Part shown: in pieces, positions 1-8,473 of the stretch
Numbering within the stretch: position 1 is the stretch's first letter
How the letters are laid out: each line of letters begins with the position of its first letter
Origin: a virus
Virus record (IMG/VR): IMGVR_UViG_3300027770_002362
Location: 1 to 42,809 of that record
DNA length: 42,809 nt
Direction: 5' to 3' (one strand)
The notes under the pieces: generated by a model
What the model saw: only the letters and a program-made list of their open reading frames with translations
The model's database searches: none
What the model was told of the DNA's origin: nothing
Translations under genes and position numbers: made by a program

Positions 1-1236
1 ATCAAAGATAGTCAATTGGGTGTAGCAGCTAATGGAGTTCTTTATATGCAAGATAAACCAGGTTTGATTGCGGATATCCTTAACACATGGTTTAACAAAA
101 GGGTTGAATATCGTAAATTAGAAAAGAAATATGGTGAGGAAAAAAATACCGAATTATATGAGTTCTATGGTAAAAGACAACACGTTCAAAAAATCCTATT
201 AAACTCAATGTATGGTGTATTAGGTCTACCAGCATTCCGTTTCTATGATGTGGATAACGCAGAAGCAGTGACACTAACAGGACAAGTCGTAATTAAAAAG
301 ACGGCTGAAATGGCAAATAGAAAATATTGGAAAGAATTAGGAACAACCGATGACTACAATGTTTATATTGATACTGACTCAATTTATATGATGGCAGAAC
401 CTTTGGTAAAACATAGATACCCAGACTATAAGACATTTGATGAAAAGAGAATGGCAGTTGAAGTGGATAACATTGCAACCGAAACACAAACATTCTTAAA
501 CTCATTCTATGATTTATTGGCAGAGAGATTTTTCTTTATTCCAAAAGACAAACATAGATTTGAGATTAAAAAAGAATATATCAGTAAAGCGGGATTTTGG
601 GTAGCAAAGAAACGATATGCACAATGGATGATTTTGAAAAACGGAATACCTTGTGATAAGTTAGATGTGAAAGGATTGGATGTAGTTAGAAGTTCATTCC
701 CTAAAGCATTCCAGAAGTTTATGTCTACAATGTTGAAAGATATTTTAATGGGTAAAGGACATGATTATATCGATGATACCCTATTAACATTTAAGAAAAG
801 TTTACCAACACTACCTGTAAATACAATCGCAAAAGGTGGGGCATTAAAGGAATTGAGTAAGTATGATAATGGTAGTTGGAAAACAGGTGATGCAGTAGCA
901 AACTTTGAGAAAGGAACACCTGCACACGTTAAAGCCGGAATAACATACAATAGATTATTAAAATTCTTCAATTGTCCATATAAGCATGAACCAATTAGAG
1001 ATGGTGATAAAGTAAAGTGGGTATATCTTAAAGACAACCCATTGGGATTAGAAACAGTTGCATTCAAAGATTATAATGACCCAAAAGAAATTATGGATTT
1101 TGTGGAAACCTATGTAGATAGAAACAAAATATTTGAAGCAGAATTAGAAAACAAATTAGATGACTTTTATAACGCATTAAAGTGGGATAAAGTTACCGCA
1201 GATACAAAAACAGCAAAGAAATTCTTCGCATTTTAA
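1..1236 (+). CDS. 43: Family B DNA polymerase, C-terminal part (T4 gp43-like), cut by window edge
   Basis: Replicative DNA polymerase that extends primers on the phage genome, working with the clamp and clamp loader encoded just downstream. Only the C-terminal 411 residues are visible and the reading frame is open to the first base, so the true start lies outside the window; the internal TTG near base 16 is not a start. Palm and fingers motifs are clear: motif B KILLNSMYG at visible residues 64-72 and motif C YIDTDS at 122-127 with the two catalytic aspartates, followed by a KKRY element in the thumb-side region. The protein ends in KKFFAF, a hydrophobic tail that could dock on the sliding clamp as the T4 gp43 tail does (inference). 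Family assignment is firm; a promoter for the clamp gene begins right at the stop codon. Confidence 0.95.
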   Translation: MKDSQLGVAANGVLYMQDKPGLIADILNTWFNKRVEYRKLEKKYGEEKNTELYEFYGKRQHVQKILLNSMYGVLGLPAFRFYDVDNAEAVTLTGQVVIKKTAEMANRKYWKELGTTDDYNVYIDTDSIYMMAEPLVKHRYPDYKTFDEKRMAVEVDNIATETQTFLNSFYDLLAERFFFIPKDKHRFEIKKEYISKAGFWVAKKRYAQWMILKNGIPCDKLDVKGLDVVRSSFPKAFQKFMSTMLKDILMGKGHDYIDDTLLTFKKSLPTLPVNTIAKGGALKELSKYDNGSWKTGDAVANFEKGTPAHVKAGITYNRLLKFFNCPYKHEPIRDGDKVKWVYLKDNPLGLETVAFKDYNDPKEIMDFVETYVDRNKIFEAELENKLDDFYNALKWDKVTADTKTAKKFFAF

Positions 1237-1268
1237 TTTGGTATTATAAAAAATTAATCGTATATTAG
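1237..1268 (+). promoter_or_regulatory. Bacteroidota-like promoter before the sliding clamp gene
   Basis: TTTGG followed, 24 bases start-to-start, by TATATTAG. The same arrangement occurs seven times in the window with identical spacing. It overlaps the polymerase stop codon and ends 17 bases before the clamp ATG. Confidence 0.75.
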
Positions 1269-1285
1269 TAAAACAAACATAAAAC

Positions 1286-1999
1286 ATGAACAAAAACAAT
1301 TTATTAAAATTCATTCAAAAGTATTCACTAGGTGGACTTATTGAATCAGTAGCGTGGAACGCTGAAGGAACGAAATTATCAGTTAGATTTATTTCAGATG
1401 ACAAAACATTATTAGGTGAGGTAGAGTTTAACGCTTACACATCAACACCAATGAATGTCGGTATTTACACAACATCATTATTAAAAAATATGATTGGTGT
1501 ATTAGACAACGACTTAACATTGAAAGTTGACAAAGCAGGTGATAAATCGGTATCATTAAAGTTATCGTCTGACGAAACTGAAACATCTTATCAATTAGCA
1601 GACTTAGGAGTTATTCCACCTGTACCAGATTTGAAACAATTACCTGATTTCAATATTGATATCGAAATGGCATCAACTATGATTGACAAATTTATCAAAG
1701 CAAAAGGTGCATTGAGTGATGTAGATACATTTACAGTGTTTACCGAAGGTGGTGATTTAAAGATGGCAATTGGTTATTCTTCGATTTCGACAAATAGAGT
1801 AACATTTACAGCAACAAAATCATATGATGAAGTAGTTAAACCAATTTCATTCTCAGCAAAATATTTAAAAGAAATCCTTACTGCAAACAAAGAAGCAACA
1901 TCTGCAAAATTAAAAGTATCAACTGATGGTTTAGCAAATGTTCAATTCCAAATAGATGACTTTATTTGTAAGTATTATTTAGTAGAAATCTCAAATTAA
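1286..1999 (+). CDS. 45: Sliding clamp, PCNA fold (T4 gp45-like)
   Basis: DNA-encircling processivity clamp that tethers the polymerase. At 237 residues it has the size expected of T4 gp45 (228 residues) and not of the three-domain bacterial beta clamp. The N-terminus (LLKFIQKYSLGGLIESVAWN) and the central connector region with VIPPVPDLKQLPDF resemble PCNA/gp45 clamps, and the two halves have the repeated strand-rich layout of a two-domain clamp subunit. Position between polymerase and clamp-loader genes supports the call. It has its own promoter with a short A-rich leader and is followed after 4 bases by a small protein carrying a possible clamp-binding peptide. I rely on fold-level resemblance and context. 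Confidence 0.85.
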   Translation: MNKNNLLKFIQKYSLGGLIESVAWNAEGTKLSVRFISDDKTLLGEVEFNAYTSTPMNVGIYTTSLLKNMIGVLDNDLTLKVDKAGDKSVSLKLSSDETETSYQLADLGVIPPVPDLKQLPDFNIDIEMASTMIDKFIKAKGALSDVDTFTVFTEGGDLKMAIGYSSISTNRVTFTATKSYDEVVKPISFSAKYLKEILTANKEATSAKLKVSTDGLANVQFQIDDFICKYYLVEISN

Positions 2000-2003
2000 T
2001 AAA

Positions 2004-2348
2004 ATGAAAGAACAATTAGAATTATTCCCAACAGAAGTTGGTTATGAATTATCCCCACAAGAGGAATTACAACAACAAGAAGCGGGTAGTGTAGAAATGC
2101 CAGAAGAAAAAATAATCACGGACAGTGAGTGGTGTTTTCAATTTTTCAACAATGAACCAACTGTTTTTGCATGGCAAGAGTTGGGAGTAGAACCAAATCC
2201 ATTGGTATTACAAATCAATCCAGTTGAAGGTGAAGGTTTGAATTTCCAACAAAATGGAATGACATTTAGAATTTTCCCTAGAGAAATATCAAAAGAAACA
2301 AAACTACAAAGATTGGAACAAAATGAAAGTAAAAATAAAGAAGCTTAG
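2004..2348 (+). CDS. Unknown protein with QLELF motif beside the clamp gene
   Basis: A 114-residue acidic protein I cannot assign to a family. It starts 4 bases after the clamp stop codon and its 3' end overlaps the dUTPase gene by 26 bases in another frame, so it is probably translated from the clamp transcript. Residues 4-8 read QLELF, which matches the general form of the bacterial beta-clamp binding pentapeptide QL[S/D]LF. Residues 9-35 are Glu/Gln-rich and probably disordered; the remainder (about 38-100) contains aromatic and hydrophobic positions consistent with a small folded domain. A role at the clamp is inference from motif and position only. Confidence 0.75.
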   Translation: MKEQLELFPTEVGYELSPQEELQQQEAGSVEMPEEKIITDSEWCFQFFNNEPTVFAWQELGVEPNPLVLQINPVEGEGLNFQQNGMTFRIFPREISKETKLQRLEQNESKNKEA

Positions 2349-2754
2349 TCCGGAAGCAGTTATACCCACCTACGCAAAAGATGGTGATGCCGGTATGGAT
2401 TTAGTTGCAACATCAATGAAGTTTGATGGTACACAAATCACATACGGAACAGGATTAGCAATGGAAATACCCGAAGGATTTGTAGGATTAGTATTCCCTC
2501 GTTCATCCATTCGTAAAACCGATTTATCATTAAGTAATTCGGTAGGTGTAATTGATAGTGGATATAGAGGTGAAATACAGGCAACTTTTAATCAAAGGTC
2601 ATTATCATCTCAAAGTGGTAGTTTCGTATATGGTGTTGGTGATAGAATTATGCAAATTATGATTATCCCACATCCTCCGATTGAGTTTGAAGAAGTAGAA
2701 GAATTAAATAACACCGAAAGAGGCGAAGGCGGATTCGGTTCAACTGGAAAATAA
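2323..2754 (+). CDS. dut: dUTP diphosphatase (trimeric dUTPase)
   Basis: Hydrolyses dUTP to dUMP and pyrophosphate, keeping uracil out of the phage DNA and supplying dUMP for thymidylate synthesis. All five motifs of trimeric dUTPases are present in order: motif 1 GDAGMDL (21-27), motif 2 PRSS (59-62), motif 3 GVIDSGYRGEI with the catalytic Asp (75-85), motif 4 GDRIMQ (106-111) and the Gly-rich motif 5 RGEGGFGSTG (133-142) at the C-terminus. Length of 143 residues is typical. The start is the ATG giving MKVKIKKLSP, which lies inside the preceding gene. The clamp-loader gene begins one base after its stop. Confidence 0.96.
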   Translation: MKVKIKKLSPEAVIPTYAKDGDAGMDLVATSMKFDGTQITYGTGLAMEIPEGFVGLVFPRSSIRKTDLSLSNSVGVIDSGYRGEIQATFNQRSLSSQSGSFVYGVGDRIMQIMIIPHPPIEFEEVEELNNTERGEGGFGSTGK

Positions 2755-2755
2755 T

Positions 2756-3703
2756 ATGAGTTTTTTCGCAAACGATATAAACAAAAGAGAACATAGTTTG
2801 TGGGTGGAGAAATACCGTCCACAAACTCTTGCTGACTATGTTGGTAATGAAACCATCAAAGAAACAATTCAGCAATATTTAGATGCAAACGATATACCAC
2901 ATTTATTGTTATATGGAAAAGCGGGTACGGGTAAGACCACACTTGCTAAACTAATCGTAAACACAATCAAATGTGACTTTATGATTATCAACGCATCGGA
3001 TGAAAACAATGTGGATACTGTTAGAACAAAGGTTAAGAACTTTGCATCATCGGTTGGATTTGCAGGTTTCAAAGTAATCATATTAGATGAGTTTGATTAT
3101 ATGACACCGGGAGCACAAGCGATTTTGAGAAACTTAATGGAAACATTCAGTAAGCATTGTAGATTTATCTTAACCTGTAACTATATTGAGAAAATAATTG
3201 ACCCTATTCAAAGTAGATGTCAGTCTTTCGCAATCACACCTCCGACTAAAAAGGATGTAGCAGTTCAGGTAGCAAAGATATTAGATGCTGAAAAGATTAA
3301 GTATGAACCAAAGAATATGGCTGATGTGATTAATTCATATTACCCAGATATTAGAAGGATACTTAATACTTGTCAATTACAATCTGCAAAAGGAGAATTA
3401 AAAGTAGACCATAGAGTAATGGTTGAAGCAAACTTTGCAACTAAACTTATTGACCTTTTAAAAGAAAGTGACGATAAGAGAAATATGTTTATGAAAATTA
3501 GACAGGCAGTAGCTGATAATAGATTAAACGACTATTCAGAAATGTATACAATGTTATACAACAAAGTAGATGAATACGCAACAGGAAATGTAGCAAATGT
3601 GATTTTAACTATTGCAGATGGTCTTTCAAAGGATGCATTGGTAGTAGATAAAGAAATCGTATTTATGTCTACAATTATACAAATATTAAACATTATAAAA
3701 TAA
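2756..3703 (+). CDS. 44: Clamp loader large subunit, AAA+ ATPase (T4 gp44-like)
   Basis: ATPase that opens the sliding clamp and places it on primer-template junctions. Residues 54-62 form a Walker A loop (GKAGTGKTT), DEFD at 111-114 is Walker B, and SRCQ at 153-156 is the SRC arginine-finger motif of RFC/gp44-type loaders. The N-terminal WVEKYRPQTLADYVG is the RFC-box signature of these proteins. Length 315 residues matches T4 gp44 (319). The C-terminal third has no motif and should be the collar domain. It is followed by a zinc-ribbon gene and the likely small subunit, repeating the T4 order 45-44-62 with small insertions. Confidence 0.95.
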   Translation: MSFFANDINKREHSLWVEKYRPQTLADYVGNETIKETIQQYLDANDIPHLLLYGKAGTGKTTLAKLIVNTIKCDFMIINASDENNVDTVRTKVKNFASSVGFAGFKVIILDEFDYMTPGAQAILRNLMETFSKHCRFILTCNYIEKIIDPIQSRCQSFAITPPTKKDVAVQVAKILDAEKIKYEPKNMADVINSYYPDIRRILNTCQLQSAKGELKVDHRVMVEANFATKLIDLLKESDDKRNMFMKIRQAVADNRLNDYSEMYTMLYNKVDEYATGNVANVILTIADGLSKDALVVDKEIVFMSTIIQILNIIK

Positions 3704-3708
3704 AAATT

Positions 3709-3951
3709 ATGCAAGAGCAAATGAGTCAATTACCGCCGAATTTCAATTTAAATGACGCTAGAGATATGGATTGTGAATGTGGTGGAAAGATTTTCTTACC
3801 AGGTTACAGATTCAAAAAAATTAGTAGATTATTAACTGGTGCACCAAAAGATTCGGTAATGCCTATTGAATTGTATGTATGTGCAACATGTGGTAAACCT
3901 TTAAATGAATTACTTCCACAAGAATTACAAGAAACCAAAATCATAGAATAA
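3709..3951 (+). CDS. Small zinc-ribbon-like protein
   Basis: An 80-residue protein sitting between the two clamp-loader subunit genes. It carries two cysteine knuckles, CEC near residue 20 and CATC near residue 65 followed by GKP, that can form a zinc ribbon split by about 40 residues (GYRFKKISRLLTG between them). I recall proteins of this layout in other T4-type phages, but no function is known to me. The stop codon overlaps the next ATG by one base, so the two genes are probably translationally coupled. A role in replication is only suggested by position. Confidence 0.75.
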   Translation: MQEQMSQLPPNFNLNDARDMDCECGGKIFLPGYRFKKISRLLTGAPKDSVMPIELYVCATCGKPLNELLPQELQETKIIE

Positions 3952-4400
3952 TGGCACAAAAGTTATTTGACCACATTAATGCAATAACTACCATACAAGA
4001 CCCAAAGTATTTTGACAAACTATCTGATGAAGATGTTAAGACTTGGAGTAATTTTATGATTAATAGATTTTTATCAATGAAACCTGAATGGGTTGAGTTG
4101 GTAGCATCTCTATTGCCCTTAACACAAACATTACAACCAAAAGAAATGTATAAGTTGTATATTGATGTTATTCCAAAAGGTAAATACTTTTTGAAATATA
4201 TAAAAGGAAAATCCGAAGATAAATACGAACAATTCATAGTAGACCTTATAAAGAAAGAATACGATTGTTCAGAAAATCAAGCAATTGACTATTTAGAAGT
4301 TCTTTATTCAACAAGAGAAGGTAGAGAATATATGAAATATGTTTGTGAAAAATATGGTATAGATAAAAAGCAAATAACTAAACTAAAACTTAAGATATAA
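3951..4400 (+). CDS. 62: Clamp loader small subunit (T4 gp62-like)
   Basis: Probable non-ATPase subunit that completes the clamp-loader pentamer with gp44. The N-terminal pattern FDHINAITT followed by FMINRFLS near residues 41-48 and the motif PKGKYFLKYIKGK in the middle match the pattern I know from gp62-like proteins of T4-type phages (FDFIN..., FMINR.LS, ...KRF..W.K). At 149 residues it is shorter than T4 gp62 (187). The remainder is helix-rich. Its position after the gp44-like gene, with overlapping stop and start codons, supports the call. The family diverges strongly, so this is less certain than gp44. Confidence 0.72.
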   Translation: MAQKLFDHINAITTIQDPKYFDKLSDEDVKTWSNFMINRFLSMKPEWVELVASLLPLTQTLQPKEMYKLYIDVIPKGKYFLKYIKGKSEDKYEQFIVDLIKKEYDCSENQAIDYLEVLYSTREGREYMKYVCEKYGIDKKQITKLKLKI

Positions 4401-4432
4401 TTTGGTAAATCCAATTATTTGTCTTATATTAG
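4401..4432 (+). promoter_or_regulatory. Bacteroidota-like promoter before the Fe-S nuclease gene
   Basis: TTTGGTAA with TATATTAG 24 bases downstream, directly after the preceding stop codon. The -7 element ends only 8 bases before the chosen ATG, so the transcript would have an extremely short leader. This also rules out the upstream TTG start at 4419, which lies inside the promoter. Confidence 0.75.
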
Positions 4433-4440
4433 AGTTATTA

Positions 4441-5324
4441 TGGCAAGAGTATCATTTTCACAATATAGTATGTGGCATAATTGTCCACAACAATACAAAT
4501 TAGCATACATAGATAAGTTAGGTGAGTCATCATCTAACATTCATTCAATCTTTGGAACTGCAATGCATGAGACACTTCAAAACTATTTGGAGAAATGTTT
4601 AAGAATATCAAAGTCACAAGCTGACAAAATGATTGATTTACAAGAGTATTTAAAAGAAAGAATGAGAGATGCATTTCTTAAAGAAACCGAAGGGGAAATA
4701 GGCAATACTACAATATGCACCAAAGAAGAAATGGTAGAGTTTTTAGAAGATGGAAATGTCTTATTAGATTGGTTTCAAAAACCCAAAAACTTTAACAAAT
4801 TCTTTTCGTTAAAACACGATGAGTTGGTAGCAATTGAACAACCTATAAACACAAAGATTTCAGAGAATGTAAACTTTATGGGATTCATTGATTTGGTTAT
4901 TAGAGATACCTTCAATGGTAGATACAGAATTATTGACTTTAAAACTTCTACAAGAGGTTGGAGTAAGTATCAAAAATCGGACCCAGTTAAAAGTGCACAA
5001 ATCTTATTATACAAAAAATTCTACGCTGAATTACTAAGTATTTCCGAAGATGTAATTGATGTTGAGTTTATCATTTTGAAAAGAAAGGTAGAAGTAAGAG
5101 AGGATATTCCAACACATAGAATGAGTAAGCATATACCTGCAAATGGTAAGGTGTCAGTAAACAAAGCCTGGAAAGGTTTTACGGACTTTGTAGAGAGTGT
5201 ATTTGACAAAGATGGTAATTATAGAACCGATGTAGACTATCCAAAGAACGCAACTAAACTATGTGAATGGTGTGAGTTTTTTCATAGGGGATTGTGTGAT
5301 AGAGGATTAAAAAATTTAAATTAA
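4441..5324 (+). CDS. PD-(D/E)XK nuclease with a predicted 4Fe-4S cluster (RecB/Cas4-like)
   Basis: Predicted single-strand or end-processing DNA nuclease of the RecB/Cas4 superfamily, probably acting in recombination or host DNA degradation. In the 294-residue protein, GTAMHE (39-44) is the usual N-terminal His motif, D151 in GFIDLVI and D166-F-K168 in IIDFKTS form the catalytic core, and Q187 in AQILLYKKFY is the QxxxY helix. Four cysteines, C15 near the N-terminus and C275, C278 and C286 near the C-terminus, have the split arrangement that holds a 4Fe-4S cluster in AddB and Cas4. The ATG at the promoter edge was chosen over an upstream TTG. The gene closes the replication block; the glycan cluster begins 21 bases later. 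Confidence 0.88.
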
Positions 5325-5327
5325 ACA

Positions 5328-5338
5328 ATATATATTTT
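5328..5338 (+). promoter_or_regulatory. Possible single-box (late-type) promoter before the glycan cluster
   Basis: ATATATATTTT in a pure A/T spacer, ending 7 bases before the start codon, with no TTTGG element upstream. It is a weaker version of the TATATTTAT box seen ahead of five other genes. Assignment as a promoter is inference. Confidence 0.35.
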
Positions 5339-5345
5339 AAAAGTT

Positions 5346-6728
5346 ATGGCAAAAAAGAAAATTCTGTTATTATCGGATGATTTACGAATGGCAAGTGGTA
5401 TTGCTAATGTTTCCAAACAATTAGTTATGGGAACTGTTGACAAATATGATTGGGTGCAATTAGGAGCTGCAATCAAACATCCAGAAGCCGGAAAGGTATT
5501 AGACCTAAACGATAGTGTTAGAGAACAAACTGGTGTAAAAGATGCAAACGTTAAAATCTATCCATTTGACGGGTATGGTAATGCTGATGTAATTCGCCAA
5601 TTATTGATGACAGAAAAACCTGATGCTATTTTACACTTTACCGACCCAAGATATTGGATTTGGTTGTATGAGATGGAGCACGAAGTTCGCCAATCAGTAC
5701 CCCTTTTCTTTTATCATATTTGGGATGATTTACCAGACCCAAAATACAATAGAGATTATTATGAAAGTTGTGATTGGATTGGATGTATTTCAAAACAAAC
5801 ATATGGTATTACCCGTAGAGTATGGGGATGGGATAAAGAGAAACATTGGACTAAACCTGCAGATTGGCAAGTAAGTTATGTACCACATGGTATCAATTCG
5901 GATTTATACAAACCAATTGAAGTTCCACAAGAATTCAAAAAAGAAATATTTGGTGATAAAGAATATGAATTTGTTCTTTATTGGAATAATAGAAACATTC
6001 GTAGAAAACAACCAATTGATGTTATTTTAGCATTTGACAAATTTGTCGAAGCATTAAGACCGGAAGAAAGAAGTAAAGTGTGTTTATTAATGCATACTCA
6101 ACCTGTCGAAGAACATGGAACAGATTTACCAAGAACAATTGCAGAATGTTGTTCACCTGAAACAAATGTAGTATTTGCACCAAATAGATATTCCGAAGAA
6201 CAATTAAACTATCTTTATAATATGGGTGATGTGACAATTAATGTTGCATCTAACGAAGGATTTGGTTTAGCAACTGCAGAATCAGTAATGGCAGGAACAC
6301 CAATCATAGTAACAGTTACGGGTGGTTTGCAAGACCAATGTGGATTTAGAGATAAAGGCACGGGTAAATTATTAACAGCAGAAGATTATGTTGAGATTGG
6401 TTCTTTACATGATAGACATAAAAAAGCAGGTGTAGTTTGGGGAGATTGGGTTACACCAATTTGGCCAGTTCGTTCATCTACTGGTTCAGTTCCTACTCCA
6501 TATATCTTTGATGATAGAGTTGATTTTGAAGATATTACTCCTTTAATTATGGATTGGTACAAAATGCCAAAAGAAGATAGAGATAAAGCTGCATTAAAAG
6601 GTAGAAAACATTTTATGGGTGAAGGATTATTAAGTAGAGAAGCAATGTGTAAAACATTGGTTGATGGTATGGAAGGAGCATTTGAAAATTGGAAACCAAA
6701 ACAAAAATTTAAGTTAATAGAGTTATAG
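5346..6728 (+). CDS. Glycosyltransferase, GT-B fold (GT4-like)
   Basis: Predicted retaining glycosyltransferase using a nucleotide-sugar donor, cytoplasmic. The 460-residue protein has a Rossmann-type N-terminus (KILLLSDDLRMASGIANV) and a GT4-type C-terminal donor site: YWNNRNIRRKQPID around residue 210-225 starts the second Rossmann domain, and SNEGFGLATAESVMAGTPIIV near 300-322 contains the E-x7-E motif that contacts the donor. It is the first gene of a long glycan operon; the next glycosyltransferase starts one base after its stop. The long loop after the E-x7-E motif (HDRHKKAGVVWGDWVTPIWP) is unusual and I cannot interpret it. Acceptor and sugar are unknown. Confidence 0.88.
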   Translation: MAKKKILLLSDDLRMASGIANVSKQLVMGTVDKYDWVQLGAAIKHPEAGKVLDLNDSVREQTGVKDANVKIYPFDGYGNADVIRQLLMTEKPDAILHFTDPRYWIWLYEMEHEVRQSVPLFFYHIWDDLPDPKYNRDYYESCDWIGCISKQTYGITRRVWGWDKEKHWTKPADWQVSYVPHGINSDLYKPIEVPQEFKKEIFGDKEYEFVLYWNNRNIRRKQPIDVILAFDKFVEALRPEERSKVCLLMHTQPVEEHGTDLPRTIAECCSPETNVVFAPNRYSEEQLNYLYNMGDVTINVASNEGFGLATAESVMAGTPIIVTVTGGLQDQCGFRDKGTGKLLTAEDYVEIGSLHDRHKKAGVVWGDWVTPIWPVRSSTGSVPTPYIFDDRVDFEDITPLIMDWYKMPKEDRDKAALKGRKHFMGEGLLSREAMCKTLVDGMEGAFENWKPKQKFKLIEL

Positions 6729-6729
6729 T

Positions 6730-7998
6730 ATGAAACCAACATTAGTATTTCAAGCACCAGTAGCAACAAGAAGTGGGTATGGTGACCACGCGAGAGATTT
6801 ATTACATTCTCTTTATAAATTAGATAAATTTGAAATTAAAATAATCAGTACTCGTTGGGGCAATACTCCAATGGATGCACTTAATTATGATAAACCATTT
6901 CATAAGTGGGTAGTAGATAACATTATTCCTCGCGTTGAACAAAAGCCGGACATATACATTCAGGTTACTGTACCAAATGAATTTCAACCAGTAGGACATT
7001 ATAATATTGGTATTACTGCGGCAATTGAAACAACACATTCTCCATTAGATTGGGTACATGGTTGTAATAGAATGGATTTAATTATAGTACCATCTGAACA
7101 TTCAAAAAAGAGTTTAGTAGATAGTGTTTATAATGAGGCCGACAACAATACAAAACAAATTATCAAACAACATAGAATTGAAAAACCAGTAGAAATTTTA
7201 TTTGAAGGGTTTGATGAAGAAGATTTTGGAACCGACCATGTTGCACATATTACGGAATTGGATGCAATCAAAGAAGATTTTGCATTCTTATTTGTAGGGC
7301 ATTGGTTAAGAGGTGATTTGGGTGAAGATAGAAAGAATGTGGGAATGATGATTAAAACATTCGCAATGGCATTCAAAAACGAAAAGGTTAAACCAGCATT
7401 AGTTCTTAAAACCAGTTCAGCAGGATTTAGTGTGATGGATAGAGAAACTACTATTAAAAAAATTAAAGAAGTATTAGGGAAAGACTATAAATCGGTTCCA
7501 ATTTATCTTTTACATGGTGACTTAACTTCATCCGAAATGAATGGATTATATGAACATCCAAAAGTAAAAGTAATGCTAAACTTTACAAAAGGTGAAGGAT
7601 TTGGTAGACCCCTATTAGAATTCAGTTTAACAGGTAAACCTGTAATTGTATCTAATTGGAGTGGCCACATTGATTTCTTAAAACAAGGTGCAGTATTATT
7701 AGAAGGTGAATTAAAACCTGTACACGAATCAGCAGCCGACCAGTTTTTATTAAAAGAATCACAATGGTTTAATGTAAATATTTCAAAAGCTTTAGTATCT
7801 ATAAAAGATGTTTATAAGAATTATAACAAGTATAAAACTGAATCATTTCAGTTAGGTAAACAAAACAAACAAAATTTTAGTTTAGAAAAAATGACTAAAT
7901 TATTTGATGTTATTTTAAATCAGTATGGTATTTATACTAAAATGCAACCCAAGTTCCAACAATTACAATTACCAAAGTTAAAAATGTTAAATAAGTGA
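6730..7998 (+). CDS. Glycosyltransferase, GT-B fold (GT4-like)
   Basis: Second GT-B enzyme of the cluster, 422 residues. The N-terminus (TLVFQAPVATRSGYGDHARDL) is the acceptor Rossmann domain with the Gly-rich loop of GT4 enzymes; AAIETTHSPLDWVHGCNRMDLIIVPS is the typical end of that domain. The C-terminal donor site has FVGHWLRGDLGEDRKN and GEGFGRPLLEFSLTGKPVIVS with the E-x7-E type motif. It begins one base after the previous stop and its own stop overlaps a GTG start of the next gene. It probably transfers a sugar in the same pathway as its neighbour; the substrate cannot be read from sequence. Confidence 0.87.
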   Translation: MKPTLVFQAPVATRSGYGDHARDLLHSLYKLDKFEIKIISTRWGNTPMDALNYDKPFHKWVVDNIIPRVEQKPDIYIQVTVPNEFQPVGHYNIGITAAIETTHSPLDWVHGCNRMDLIIVPSEHSKKSLVDSVYNEADNNTKQIIKQHRIEKPVEILFEGFDEEDFGTDHVAHITELDAIKEDFAFLFVGHWLRGDLGEDRKNVGMMIKTFAMAFKNEKVKPALVLKTSSAGFSVMDRETTIKKIKEVLGKDYKSVPIYLLHGDLTSSEMNGLYEHPKVKVMLNFTKGEGFGRPLLEFSLTGKPVIVSNWSGHIDFLKQGAVLLEGELKPVHESAADQFLLKESQWFNVNISKALVSIKDVYKNYNKYKTESFQLGKQNKQNFSLEKMTKLFDVILNQYGIYTKMQPKFQQLQLPKLKMLNK

Positions 7999-8471
7999 TA
8001 AGAAATTATTTTTTAACATATAAAAAATATATAGATGATAGGACAAAAATAGCCGCATCTAGCATGAAAAGTGGAACTTTTTATATTGTAAAAGAATATA
8101 CATATGTTGACGGAAATAGTAAAACATATAGTGCGGGAGAAACCCCAATTATATACACTTTATATGTTTCTAAATCGAAAGATATAGTTCATGCTGTAAA
8201 AGTAACAACTGTAAATCCTCAAATAATAAAAAGATTTTTTTCTAAAATGGTAAATGAGGATACGGAACTTATACAAATGAAAGGTAAAAGTTCTACTTTT
8301 TTTGACAAATATGTAAAAAAAATACCAGTTGTAAGTAGAGATTCGTATAGAACATATAAATTAAGCGGATTAGATACTGTATTTGAATTGAATATGGATG
8401 TGAATGAAATGACACCAAAATCCAAAACAGTAACCGGAATAGATGAAAAATCTCAAAAACAAAATAAATAG
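7995..8471 (+). CDS. Unknown protein inside the glycan cluster
   Basis: A 158-residue basic protein with no family I recognise. The start taken here is a GTG overlapping the stop of the preceding glycosyltransferase (GTGA); an ATG at 8064 (giving MKSGTFYIV) is a plausible alternative. The middle is strand-rich (TFYIVKEYTYVDGNSKTYSAG) and ends in SRDSYRTYKLSGLDTVFELNMD, and the tail is Lys/Ser-rich and probably disordered. It shows no signal peptide, membrane segment or glycosyltransferase motif, so together with the next gene it looks like a phage structural or accessory protein embedded among sugar genes. Confidence 0.65.
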   Translation: MIRNYFLTYKKYIDDRTKIAASSMKSGTFYIVKEYTYVDGNSKTYSAGETPIIYTLYVSKSKDIVHAVKVTTVNPQIIKRFFSKMVNEDTELIQMKGKSSTFFDKYVKKIPVVSRDSYRTYKLSGLDTVFELNMDVNEMTPKSKTVTGIDEKSQKQNK

Positions 8472-8473
8472 TT

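Noticed and set aside
4419-4440. TTG start upstream of the Fe-S nuclease
   Set aside because: It lies within the promoter spacer and adds residues not expected before the MARVSFSQYS start.
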